The position numbers and the translations under genes are program-made. From JADHLJ01 sp038118725 (GTDB lineage: Bacteria > Pseudomonadota > Alphaproteobacteria > Thalassobaculales > Thalassobaculaceae), in the NCBI GenBank assembly GCA_038118725.1, contig JAYOIK010000005.1:33918-97917 (forward strand): DNA of 64,000 nt. The letters run 5' to 3'. A model generated the notes under the pieces. That model saw only the letters and a program-made list of their open reading frames with translations, was not told where the DNA came from and did no database searches. Below, in pieces: positions 1 through 7,880 of this stretch (position 1 is the first letter of the stretch; every line of letters starts with the position of its first letter).

Positions 1-691
1 TTTCGGCCAGGCGATGCATCTCCTCGACCTCCTCGCGCGAGCGATAGAGCGGTCTTGTGCCCTTGATGGCCGCCAGTTGTTCCGCCTGAATATTCCGGCG
101 GATCTCCGAAGTGAAGGAGTTCAGACGGTGATAGGCCTCGGATAAGGTCCGACCGAGCGAGGTCACGCCATGGCCCAACAGGACCACGGTGTTGGTGTCC
201 TGGATAAACCCGGCCACCGGCGCCACGTCGGCCTCCACGTCCATATGCGCGTCGACATAGTAGGGCCACTTGCCGAGGATGAAGGGCATGTCCAGCGACA
301 GCACCCCGACCTCGGAGAACCCGCCGCTCGCGAAGAACGCGATGGTCGCGTCGTCATGTACGTGGATCACCGCGTTGATATCCGGGCGCAGGCGCAGGAT
401 CTCTCGGTTGAGGTTGTGACCGACGCTGGTGATCCGCTCCCCATGTAACAGTTTGCTGGTGGGGATATCGGTGATCACCAGGTTTTCCGGTCCCATCTCC
501 TCGAGCGAGATTTCGGCATGCTTGGTATAGGCCACCCCATGCTCGAAATCCGGATGCGGCGCCCTGAGGGCCATGTTGCCCAGTGTGTTGTGAATATAGC
601 CGCGCTTGGCGACCAGGCCGGCATAGCGCAGGAATTCCTCGGCGATCGCCGGTTCGAACACGACTGGGCTTGAAACACCCGAGCTGGGCAT
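1..691 (-). CDS. Class II aldolase/adducin family protein (3' end outside window)
   Basis: Class II aldolases cleave or epimerise hydroxy-carbonyl compounds with a divalent metal, usually zinc. Reading leftward from ATG 691, about 230 residues are present. The metal-ligand pattern His-Val-His lies at residues 110-112 and a third His in LLGHG near residue 174, as in fuculose-aldolase-like proteins. The usual Glu/acid region near residue 70 (LEEMGPENL) also fits. An AAGGAG site sits about six bases before the start. The gene begins 19 bases after the FMN reductase stop, so the two are probably cotranscribed. Substrate unknown. The C-terminus runs off the left edge. Confidence 0.85.
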   Translation of the reverse strand, partial: MPSSGVSSPVVFEPAIAEEFLRYAGLVAKRGYIHNTLGNMALRAPHPDFEHGVAYTKHAEISLEEMGPENLVITDIPTSKLLHGERITSVGHNLNREILRLRPDINAVIHVHDDATIAFFASGGFSEVGVLSLDMPFILGKWPYYVDAHMDVEADVAPVAGFIQDTNTVVLLGHGVTSLGRTLSEAYHRLNSFTSEIRRNIQAEQLAAIKGTRPLYRSREEVEEMHRLAE

Positions 692-710
692 GGCGGCTCC
701 TTCCTTCGGC

Positions 711-1289
711 CTATCCCTTCAGCGCCCCGGCGGTACGGACCACCGCGTCGACCACCGCCTTGACCTGTCCGGCCTGGCCCTCGTCGGCCATGGTGCCGTC
801 TTCGTTGAAGGCGTTGGCGGCGGCGCTGATCGCGACCTGTTGGGGCACCATGGTCACCCCGATGTTACCGAGGATCGAGCGCAGATGCACGAGTCCGCGC
901 AAGCCGCCGAGCGCGCCGGGCGAGGCCGACATGATGCCGGCCACCTTGCCGCGATAGGCCGCGACCATGGCATCGTCACCATCCGGTCGCGAGACCCAGT
1001 CCAGGGTGTTCTTCAACAAGGGCGCGATCGAGCTGTTATACTCGGGCGAGGCGATGATCATGCCGTCATGGGCGAGGAAGATCTTGCGCAGCGCCCGTGC
1101 GTCCTCGGGCACGCCCGAGCCGGCCTCGACATCGCCGTCATACATCTGGAGACGGTGGTCCGCGAGATCTAGCAGGGTTACCTCGGCGCCGGCCTCGCGC
1201 GCCATCCCGGCGGCAGCGGCGGCAAGCTTTTTGTTAAAGGACGCCGCGCGGGCGCTTCCGGCGAAAACCAGGATCTTGGGCGTGGCCAT
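711..1289 (-). CDS. NADPH-dependent FMN reductase family flavoprotein
   Basis: About 192 residues, the normal size for this flavodoxin-fold family, which reduces FMN or quinones with NAD(P)H in the cytoplasm. The N-terminal phosphate-binding loop GSARAASFNKKLA (residues 11-23) and the flavin-contacting segment SPEYNSSIAPLLKNTLDW are diagnostic. An in-frame extension upstream to 1355 exists, but ATG 1289 is preceded by GGAGATATC, a good ribosome site, and begins exactly where the family does (MATPKILVFAGS). It is the first gene of a likely two-gene unit with the class II aldolase. Physiological substrate cannot be read from sequence. Confidence 0.88.
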   Translation of the reverse strand: MATPKILVFAGSARAASFNKKLAAAAAGMAREAGAEVTLLDLADHRLQMYDGDVEAGSGVPEDARALRKIFLAHDGMIIASPEYNSSIAPLLKNTLDWVSRPDGDDAMVAAYRGKVAGIMSASPGALGGLRGLVHLRSILGNIGVTMVPQQVAISAAANAFNEDGTMADEGQAGQVKAVVDAVVRTAGALKG

Positions 1290-1903
1290 GATATCTCCAG
1301 GAAAAGGGGCGGAACTGACAGGCCCACACTTAGGGTTGATAGACCCGCCGCGCAAGCGTCCGCGCGGGAAACGCTGTGTTGACCGCGCCGCCTCGGTACG
1401 GAAGCGAGACGAGGGTGGTTAGCGTTTCAACCCCGGCGCTATTGCCGGGTAGTATCTTCGCCGTGAAAGTGAGGATCAAGAGAGGATGTGTTAAAATATC
1501 CTTCCACGAAAGAGGAAAATTTTCCCAACTTATCGCAATCGAAAAGTGATCTTCTAAAAAACATCAATGTCAAACATTAAAAAAATAGGATCACTGTAAA
1601 TTAAGTTTTGCTTTATATTTATTGTCAAGATAGGGTGTGATCAAATTCGTTAATAAAACAAACCCGGAAAACTTCCAATTTTCTCAAGAATTCATCCATC
1701 GCGCGGATCCGAGATCGCAAAACATCAGCCTGGTGTGTCGATCGAAGGCGTGCGGGCGGTGAATGCCAACGGGAGTGTCGCGCGCGGAAACTTGAAGGCC
1801 GCGCGTAATATGTCGTCTTCGAAAGCGATTCCTGGAAAACAAACCTAAAACCAACCGCGTGACGCGATGCGTCATGAACTTAACCCTCGGGGAGAACAGT
1901 AAC
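1290..1903. other. Non-coding spacer with AT-rich core
   Basis: 614 bases between the divergently transcribed FMN reductase and the small membrane protein. The outer parts have ordinary high GC. The core from about 1470 to 1690 is strikingly AT-rich, with runs such as AAAAAAATAGG and TTTGCTTTATATTTATTG. No conserved reading frame, tRNA or strong hairpin was seen. It may hold promoters for the flanking genes or be a scar of inserted DNA. Confidence 0.5.
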
Positions 1904-2251
1904 ATGGCGGCACCAAGTTGGACTAAACCGGCGATCATGGGCGGCATTGTTGGCGCCATCTGTCTTGGCGTTGTCGGCTTCGCCGGCGCGGGCTGGGTGA
2001 CGGAAAGCAAGGCTCGTACAATGTCCGCGGACCGTTCCGCGGCCGATGTCGTTGCCGCCCTCCTGCCGATTTGCCTGCATCAGGCGGCGACCGACCCGAG
2101 ATATGACACTCGCTTGGTCAGCCTCAAGGGCAAGCAGCAGGCGTTTCAGCAAACCCAATCGGTCGAGGAATGGGGTTGGGCGACGATGCCCGGATCGGAA
2201 CGGGCGCGGTCCGCTCTCGCGCGGGCCTGCGCGCGGAAACTCGTTGAGTAG
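1904..2251 (+). CDS. Hypothetical small protein with one N-terminal membrane segment
   Basis: 115 residues from ATG 1904, which follows GGGGAG at a good distance; an upstream in-frame ATG at 1859 lacks such a site. Residues about 10-32 form a glycine/alanine-rich hydrophobic segment (membrane anchor or uncleaved signal). The rest is a soluble helical domain with a Cys in LLPICLHQA and a second Cys near the C-terminus. It resembles a recurring alphaproteobacterial family of unknown function whose members carry the same anchor followed by an SKART/AVVAAL-like segment. No function is proposed. Confidence 0.6.
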   Translation: MAAPSWTKPAIMGGIVGAICLGVVGFAGAGWVTESKARTMSADRSAADVVAALLPICLHQAATDPRYDTRLVSLKGKQQAFQQTQSVEEWGWATMPGSERARSALARACARKLVE

Positions 2252-2711
2252 CCGCGAGACGTTGGGCGACAAGCTCGCTGGCCGAGACCGCCAAGCGGCG
2301 GACGACGAAGGCAGGGGCGCGTCTTGCCGGACGATCCCCCAGGGCTTCGAAGATGAAGTCCTGGTGGAGGCCCTGGAGGATATCCAGCAAAGTACCCGCG
2401 AGATCATGCGGGAGTTCAACATCGCCAGCAGCGGCATCTGCGCCATGGCTCGGGCCGCCGAGGAGTCGATCACCGATACGGCGCTTCGAGCGACCTTTCT
2501 CCGGCTGATCATCGATCTGCACGAGTTTGGCCGCGAGGCGGGGCGCCGGGGGCTATTGCCGCGCCGCCGCGCCAAGGTGGCGGCGAAGCCCGTCGATCTT
2601 GATGATGCGCTGTTTCATCTGGTCGATCGCCGGCCGGCGGACGCCGCGCTGGGCATGGTTTCCCTGGCGTTTTTCGATTCTCTCGAGGAGCCAGCGAAGC
2701 GCGCGGAGTGA
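2244..2711 (+). CDS. Hypothetical helical protein
   Basis: An open frame overlapping the end of the preceding gene by a few bases, so possibly translationally coupled. The start is uncertain: TTG 2244 and TTG 2262 are candidates and neither has a clear ribosome site. From about 2330 onward codon use is strongly GC-biased like the neighbours. The product is acidic and helical (GFEDEVLVEALEDIQQ), then basic around RRGLLPRRRAK. No domain recognised. Confidence 0.45.
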   Translation: MSSRETLGDKLAGRDRQAADDEGRGASCRTIPQGFEDEVLVEALEDIQQSTREIMREFNIASSGICAMARAAEESITDTALRATFLRLIIDLHEFGREAGRRGLLPRRRAKVAAKPVDLDDALFHLVDRRPADAALGMVSLAFFDSLEEPAKRAE

Positions 2712-2815
2712 CGTGGAGGCGCGGGCGCTGTACTCCCAACTTGCTCCTCCCCACGCTTCGCCGTATCAAGTCTCCCAGCAATGTCACGCGAAAGCCCTTG
2801 GGGGGAGACAGGCCC

Positions 2816-3118
2816 ATGTACGTCGTCACCGTTGAATTCGTCGTGAAGCCGGATGCCGTCGCGGCGTTCAGGCCGGCGATGCTGAAGAACGCCAAGGCCA
2901 GCCTTGAGGACGAACCCGGTTGCCGGCAGTTCGATGTTTGTTTCAGCCAGGATGATCCGGGCGCCTGTTTTCTGTATGAGGTCTATGACGACCGCGCCGC
3001 CTTCGACGCTCATCTCGCCATGCCGCACTTCAAGAGCTTCGACGCCGAGGTCGCGCCGATGTTGGCTTCCAAGGTGGTAAAGACCTACGAACTCGTACAG
3101 GGCGCTGTTCTGTCATGA
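2816..3118 (+). CDS. ABM-domain (antibiotic biosynthesis monooxygenase-like) protein
   Basis: 100 residues, a single dimeric alpha-beta barrel domain. Family hallmarks are the opening beta strand MYVVTVEFVVKP, the DEPGCRQFDV segment and FLYEVYDDRAAFDAHLAMPHF, the usual FxxYExxxxxxAxxxHxxxxH pattern. Members are cofactor-free monooxygenases or small-ligand-binding proteins; the reaction here is unknown. ATG 2816 is preceded by GGGGGGAGA. The stop overlaps the next start (ATGA), so it is coupled to the dehydrogenase downstream, which it may serve. Confidence 0.85.
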   Translation: MYVVTVEFVVKPDAVAAFRPAMLKNAKASLEDEPGCRQFDVCFSQDDPGACFLYEVYDDRAAFDAHLAMPHFKSFDAEVAPMLASKVVKTYELVQGAVLS

Positions 3119-4236
3119 GCGTCAATTCCGCGTTTCGCGTCAGCGTACTGCCCGGTGACGGCATTGGCGCCGAGGTCATTGATCCGACCGTCGAGATTCT
3201 GAAAAAGCTCGAAGACGAGATCGGTGGTTTCGCGCTTACCTACGGCAACGAGAAGGCGGGGGCGGCGCATTATGTCGAGACCGGCACGGCCTTGCCCGAG
3301 GAGACGCTGAAACGAGCGTCCGAGGCCGACGCGATCCTGCTCGGCGCCATGGGCATGCCGGATATCCGTTATCCTGATGGCCGCGAGATCGCGCCTCAGC
3401 TTGATCTGCGCGAGGAATTCGAGCTGTTCGCCGGGCTGCGTCCGGTCAAGACCTGGCCGGGCATGACCGTGCCGCTGGCCGACCCGCGCGCGCAAAGCCT
3501 TGACTTCATGTTGATCCGCGAGAGCACTGAGGGGATTTTCGCCGGTCGCGGCAAGACCCGGATGGAGGGCGACGACGCGGCGCATGACACGATGACGATC
3601 ACGAGGCGCGGCTCGGAACGGTTGTTCAATTTCGCCTTTGAGCTGGCCCGCCAGCGCAAGGAGGCCGGCCACAAGGGGCAATGCGCGCTGATCGACAAGG
3701 CCAATGTGCTGGGCGGCTTCGCCTATTTTCGCAAGATCTTCGAGGAGCGGGCGGCGCATTATCCCGATATCGAACCCGCCGCCTTCTATGTCGACGCCAC
3801 CGCGCTGAACATGGTGCGTCAGCCCTGGATGTTCGACGTGATGGTCACCGAGAACATGTTCGGCGATATCCTCTCGGATCTCGGCGCCGGGCTGATGGGC
3901 GGCATGGGCATGGCGCCGTCGGCTGATATCGGCGAGCATCACGCGGTTTTCCAGCCCTGCCACGGCAGCGCGCCGGACATCGTCGGACAGGGCAAGGCGA
4001 ACCCGGTCGCCACCTTCCTGTCGGCGGCGATGATGCTGGATTGGCTGGGACACAAGCACGGCGTCGCGGATTGCGTGACCGCGGGCCGCGTCTTCTCGGC
4101 GGCGGTCGAGGGCGCGTTCGCCGGCGGCGAGCTCACGCCCTTCGAGCTCGGCGGACGCGACGGCACCAAACCAATCACCGACGCGGTGGTCGCCCAGATC
4201 TCATCCGGCGCGGCCCGGCGCGCGGTCGAGGGATAG
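3115..4236 (+). CDS. Isocitrate/isopropylmalate dehydrogenase family protein
   Basis: 373 residues. It has the beta-decarboxylating dehydrogenase signature throughout: VLPGDGIGAEV at the N-terminus, RESTEGIFAGRG at the substrate Arg region, the catalytic DKANVL lysine, MFGDILSDLGAGLMGGMG for the metal aspartates, and HGSAPDIVGQGKANP near the nucleotide site. The REST(E)GIF variant, rather than the LeuB RELTGGIYFG, and the absence of leuCD nearby suggest a tartrate- or malate-type paralogue rather than leucine biosynthesis. It overlaps the ABM gene by 4 bases and is followed 17 bases later by a DUF350 gene, so the three form an operon. Confidence 0.85.
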   Translation: MSVNSAFRVSVLPGDGIGAEVIDPTVEILKKLEDEIGGFALTYGNEKAGAAHYVETGTALPEETLKRASEADAILLGAMGMPDIRYPDGREIAPQLDLREEFELFAGLRPVKTWPGMTVPLADPRAQSLDFMLIRESTEGIFAGRGKTRMEGDDAAHDTMTITRRGSERLFNFAFELARQRKEAGHKGQCALIDKANVLGGFAYFRKIFEERAAHYPDIEPAAFYVDATALNMVRQPWMFDVMVTENMFGDILSDLGAGLMGGMGMAPSADIGEHHAVFQPCHGSAPDIVGQGKANPVATFLSAAMMLDWLGHKHGVADCVTAGRVFSAAVEGAFAGGELTPFELGGRDGTKPITDAVVAQISSGAARRAVEG

Positions 4237-4253
4237 TTTAGGGAGAGATCGAC

Positions 4254-4664
4254 ATGGAAGCGGCGTTACACAGTTTCTTGGCGGGAATTCCGTTTCTGCT
4301 GACGCATTTCGCGGTTTCCATCGCGATGCTTGTGGCCGGGGTTCTGGTCTATATGTGGATCACGCCACATGACGAGATGGCGCTGATCCGGGGCGGCAAT
4401 ACCGCCGCCGCCGTGTCCCTGGCCGGCGCCATCATGGGATTGGCGATCCCGCTCTCGATCTGCATGGCAAACAGCGCCAGCATTTGGGATATCGTGATCT
4501 GGGGGCTGGTCACCCTGGTTCTGCAGCTCGCCACCTTCAAGGTCATCGATCTCTGGCTGAAGGATCTGTCCAAGCGGATCGAGGGTGGCGAGATCGGCAC
4601 CGCGATCCTGCTGGTCTCGATCAAGCTCGGCGTGGCCCTGATCAACGCGGCGGCGGTTAGTTGA
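4254..4664 (+). CDS. DUF350 family membrane protein
   Basis: 136 residues with about four hydrophobic helices (near residues 12-34, 48-70, 77-98, 113-134) and the charged loop KDLSKRIEGGEIGTAILL that is typical of DUF350 (YjfL/UPF0719-like) inner-membrane proteins. Function of the family is unknown. A GGGAGAG site precedes ATG 4254. Last gene of the ABM/dehydrogenase operon. Confidence 0.8.
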   Translation: MEAALHSFLAGIPFLLTHFAVSIAMLVAGVLVYMWITPHDEMALIRGGNTAAAVSLAGAIMGLAIPLSICMANSASIWDIVIWGLVTLVLQLATFKVIDLWLKDLSKRIEGGEIGTAILLVSIKLGVALINAAAVS

Positions 4665-4674
4665 ACCAAACCAT

Positions 4675-4773
4675 CGTCGTCCTGGCGCAAGGCAGGACCT
4701 CGCGCCGCGTGTTCCCGGTGGTCGGCGTCTATTCGCGCGCGTCCTCGAGGCCCTGCCGTTCGCCAAGGCGACG
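4675..4773. repeat. Inverted-pair intergenic hairpin repeat, copy 1
   Basis: Begins CGTCGTCCTGGCGCAAGGC and ends with the same motif inverted (GCCGTTCGCCAAGGCGACG). This head-to-head arrangement recurs at four other intergenic sites in the window. It lies between the convergent DUF350 and methyltransferase genes. A REP/BIME-like or MITE-like element is the best interpretation. Confidence 0.65.
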
Positions 4774-4832
4774 TGAGAGAAAGGGCCGATGGCCCCCCCC
4801 GGTCCCGATACTAAGCCGGCTCGGTCGGGCCG

Positions 4833-5513
4833 CTATGCGCCGGGCAGCACCCTCAAAACCCCGGTGTCCCTGATCTCCCGGTCCTCCAGGTCCAGCGGCG
4901 TCGGCACATGATAGCGCGCCACTTCCTGGAGGCCGATCGTCGGCAGATAGGCGCGGCCCGGATCTCCGATCAGCACCAGCGCGCCGGCGGCGGCGTGGCG
5001 CGCCAGCCAGGCCAGCATGCGTTCGGCCATCGGGCGCTCGTAACAGACGTCTCCGGCGAGGACCACGTCCCAGAGCGGCCCGCCGTCATTGGCCAGCACG
5101 GGCTCGTCCAGCATGTCGCGCTCGATGACCTCAAGGCCCGCCGAAAGCCCGTTGATCTCAGCGTTGAGCGCGATCGCGGCGCAGGCATGGGCGTCGATCT
5201 CGTTCGCGGTGACATGCGCCGCCGAGGCCCAGAGCGCCGCCAACCCGGCGATCCCGCCACCGGCGGCGAGATCCAGGACCCGGCGTCCGGCGACGGTCTC
5301 AGGCGTATCGATGATGAACCGCGCCAGGGCCTGTCCCCCGGCCCAGGCAAAGGCCCAGAACGGCGGCGGCAACCCGGCGCGTTCCAGTTCGGCCTCGGTC
5401 ATCTCCCAGAGCGCGACGGCGTCGCTCGCGAGATGCAGCCTGAGCTCCGGCACCAGGGGCGACGGGGCCATGACGGTGTTGGCGCGGATGAAGGCGGCGA
5501 GATCGCGCTCCAT
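4833..5513 (-). CDS. METTL20-type class I methyltransferase, probable ETF-beta lysine methyltransferase
   Basis: 226 residues. The SAM-binding motif I is VLDLAAGGGIAGLAAL (residues 79-94) and the post-I acidic motif is DVVLAGDVCYE (149-159). The N-terminal LHLASDAVALWEMTEAEL and PPFWAFAWAGGQALARFI segments are characteristic of the METTL20/ETFB-KMT family, found in animals and alphaproteobacteria, whose members methylate lysines beside the recognition loop of electron-transfer flavoprotein beta. ATG 5513 is chosen because upstream in-frame codons belong to ubiA sequence. The gene starts 8 bases after the ubiA stop. An etfBA operon lies 6 kb away, and its beta subunit carries the target lysines. 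The target is inferred, not shown. Confidence 0.8.
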   Translation of the reverse strand: MERDLAAFIRANTVMAPSPLVPELRLHLASDAVALWEMTEAELERAGLPPPFWAFAWAGGQALARFIIDTPETVAGRRVLDLAAGGGIAGLAALWASAAHVTANEIDAHACAAIALNAEINGLSAGLEVIERDMLDEPVLANDGGPLWDVVLAGDVCYERPMAERMLAWLARHAAAGALVLIGDPGRAYLPTIGLQEVARYHVPTPLDLEDREIRDTGVLRVLPGA

Positions 5514-5521
5514 GGCGGGGG

Positions 5522-6436
5522 CTATCCCACCAGGATCGCGACGGTGACGATCATGCCGAACCACTTGTTGGACTTGAACTTGGCGAGGCAGTCCTTGGGG
5601 TTGTCGATATCGACCCTCCAGGCCTGCCAGGCCAGATGCAGGGCCGCCGGAATCAGCAGCAGATGGAAGTGCGCGCCGAGGCCGGCGATCATCCCCGCCG
5701 CGACGAGGCCGGCCATGGTTAGGGCGTAGAAGACCCAGAGGAACGGCTTGGTCCTGTCGCCCAGGGCAAGGGCCGAGGATTTCACCCCGATCAGCGCGTC
5801 GTCGTCCTTGTCCTGGTGGGCGTAGATGGTGTCGTAGCCCAGGGTCCAGACGATGCCGGCGGCGTACAGTACCACAGAGGGCCAGGCAAGCTCGCCGGTA
5901 ACCGCGACCCAGCCCATCAGGGCGCCCCAGTTGAAGGTCAGACCGAGAACGAATTGCGGCCAATAGGTGACCCGCTTGAACAGAGGATAAGTGAAGACCA
6001 GGAGCAGAACCGAGACCCCGAGGATCCAGCTGGTCTGGTTGAGTTGCAGCAGGATCGCGAGGCCGATCAGCAGCAGGACCGCGAGAAGAGCCAGCGCCTG
6101 CTTGACCGAGAGATCGCCATAGGCGATCGGCCGGTTGATGGTGCGGGCGACCTTGGCGTCGAAATCCCGGTCCCAAAGATCATTGACCGCGCAGCCCGCC
6201 CCGCGCATGACCACGGCGCCGATGCTGAACAACAGATACAGCCGCGCGATCTCCCATATCTCCGTCGCCTCGGGCCCGGCCCGCCATCCCAGCGCCAGGC
6301 CCCACCAGCACGGCAGCAGCAATAGCCAGCTCCCGATCGGGCGGTCCAGCCGCATCAGCCGGGCATAGGGACGCCAGGTCTCGGGCAGATGCCGATTGAC
6401 CCAATGGTCGATGGGAATATCGCTCGCGTCGGTCAT
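5522..6436 (-). CDS. ubiA: 4-hydroxybenzoate polyprenyltransferase
   Basis: 304 residues, an integral inner-membrane prenyltransferase that attaches the polyprenyl tail to 4-hydroxybenzoate in ubiquinone synthesis. Both aspartate-rich motifs are present: NDLWDRDFD near residue 87 and YAHQDKDDD near residue 208, with about eight hydrophobic helices. Length is normal. The start ATG 6436 has no clear ribosome site but matches the family start (PIDHWVNRHLP). Cotranscribed with the METTL20-type gene. Confidence 0.93.
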   Translation of the reverse strand: MTDASDIPIDHWVNRHLPETWRPYARLMRLDRPIGSWLLLLPCWWGLALGWRAGPEATEIWEIARLYLLFSIGAVVMRGAGCAVNDLWDRDFDAKVARTINRPIAYGDLSVKQALALLAVLLLIGLAILLQLNQTSWILGVSVLLLVFTYPLFKRVTYWPQFVLGLTFNWGALMGWVAVTGELAWPSVVLYAAGIVWTLGYDTIYAHQDKDDDALIGVKSSALALGDRTKPFLWVFYALTMAGLVAAGMIAGLGAHFHLLLIPAALHLAWQAWRVDIDNPKDCLAKFKSNKWFGMIVTVAILVG

Positions 6437-6503
6437 CGGATCAGCATGGACCCGCCGCGACCCGGGGGCAACGGGTCAAAATGTCCGGCGGGGAGGTCTT
6501 CTT

Positions 6504-6758
6504 CGTCGTCGCCTTGGCGACGGAATGTTGGGGTGCCCGTTAAAGTCGATTCGCGCCGTTTCCACCTCGTCGCCCTGGCGAAGGCCAGGGCTTCCGCCGC
6601 CGGCGTTCGGGGTGGCGGGTGGTGGATCTATTTTTCACCGTCACCCCCCTCGGTCGTCATTCGCGGCAAGAGCCCTGACCGTCGTCAGGGCGACGTTGGA
6701 TGTTGGCTTTGACGAGCCGTGGCTCGGAACGCGAGGCCCTGCCGTTCGCCAGGGCGAC
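6504..6758. repeat. Hairpin repeat cluster, copy 2 (three stems)
   Basis: The 340-base spacer between ubiA and the next dehydrogenase is filled by this element. It contains three hairpins: GCCCTGGC-GAAG-GCCAGGGC at 6572-6591 (perfect), GCCCTGAC-CGTC-GTCAGGGC at 6672-6691 (perfect, opposite orientation judged by the flanking CGACG), and GCCCTG...CAGGGC at 6736-6755 (opposite orientation). The differing stems remain fully paired. Confidence 0.7.
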
Positions 6759-6776
6759 GGGAGTAGTCGGTCGGCG

Positions 6777-7673
6777 TTATTTGAGCTTGCCTCCCACATG
6801 CTCGGCCAGAATTGAGGCGACCTCGCCGGCGGTCTTGCCGAGCTTGCGGTCCTCGACGATCTCGGCGCCCAGCGGCGAGGCTTCGACCTGAGCGTAAACC
6901 CGGGCCGCGCCGATGAACATGTCGCCAGGCAGGCCGCCATCGACATGGGTCTTGGAGATCTCCTCCATCTCGCCGACCCAGCGATAGGCCTTGGGGCACA
7001 TGCTCGGCAGACCACCCTCGAGATGCTTGAGCAGATCCTGCTGGCTATAGGCCAATTCCTCCAGGAACGCTTCCTCGACGCCCTCCAGACGGGCGGTGAC
7101 CATGGAGTGGATGCCGATCGCGGTCAGCCCCTTGGTGAGCGCCGCGTAGCACATCTTGATCGCCGAAGCGGCGCCGATACTCTCGCCGAGGACCCGGAAA
7201 TCGAGGCCGGTCTCGTTCATCACCGCGAGCTCGGCGGCGCGGGGGCCGGAGACATAGAGCCTCGGCGTGTAGTCGGAACCAGGTCTGGGCGGCCCGCCGA
7301 TGATGCCGCCGTCGACGAAGGCCAGGCCCGCCGCCTCGGCCGCCGCCGCCGCCGCGCGTCCGGTGGCCGGCGCCACGGCGTTGAGATCGACGATCATCGG
7401 ACGAGTGCCGTGCTTGGCCGCGAGCGCCGCCAGATCCTCGACGAAGCCGAGCGCGCGATCCGGTCGCATGATCGACAGAACCACGTCGGCCTGCTCGAGA
7501 AGCGCGGAGAGCGGGCCGATATCCTCGATCCCCGCCGCCTTGGCCAAACCACGGGTGCGCTCCGAACGTCCATCCAGCGCCGATACAACGCGATAGCCGC
7601 CCTCGGCGAGCACCCGGCCGACGCCGTGGCCCATGTCTCCGGGTGATTGAATCGCGACGGTCTTGATCGGCAT
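6777..7673 (-). CDS. NAD(P)-dependent dehydrogenase, 6PGDH-like N-terminus with DUF1932-type C-terminus
   Basis: 298 residues from ATG 7673, which follows GGGAG; an upstream extension to 7766 is not supported. The N-terminal Rossmann domain begins VAIQSPGDMGHGVGRVLAEGG, with Ser in place of the usual first Gly of GxGxxG. The mid region DLNAVAPATGRAAAAAAEAAG and VDGGIIGGPP match hydroxyisobutyrate-dehydrogenase-like enzymes. The C-terminal SAIKMCYAALTKGLTAI segment carries the conserved catalytic-type lysine. Substrate unknown. Confidence 0.8.
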   Translation of the reverse strand: MPIKTVAIQSPGDMGHGVGRVLAEGGYRVVSALDGRSERTRGLAKAAGIEDIGPLSALLEQADVVLSIMRPDRALGFVEDLAALAAKHGTRPMIVDLNAVAPATGRAAAAAAEAAGLAFVDGGIIGGPPRPGSDYTPRLYVSGPRAAELAVMNETGLDFRVLGESIGAASAIKMCYAALTKGLTAIGIHSMVTARLEGVEEAFLEELAYSQQDLLKHLEGGLPSMCPKAYRWVGEMEEISKTHVDGGLPGDMFIGAARVYAQVEASPLGAEIVEDRKLGKTAGEVASILAEHVGGKLK

Positions 7674-7880
7674 GGCGCGGGCTCCCGTTGGGGGGTGTTT
7701 CGAGATTGGCCCATTGTTGCAAGAACCGGGAGCCGTCGCTAGAGTGCGGCCCGACGGAACCGGCAAAACGTATCGCTGATATTTGTATATCGGGGAGATG
7801 GACCGGGATCTGGTTCAGCCTGAATTCCGGGCGCGAGAACAGGCGGATCCGCTTGGCCGCGCCCCAGTTTGGAGAAAACC

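Noticed and set aside
4833..6176. A 447-codon minus-strand frame suggesting a fusion protein
   Set aside because: Upstream half is ubiA sequence in another frame; the methyltransferase begins at 5513.
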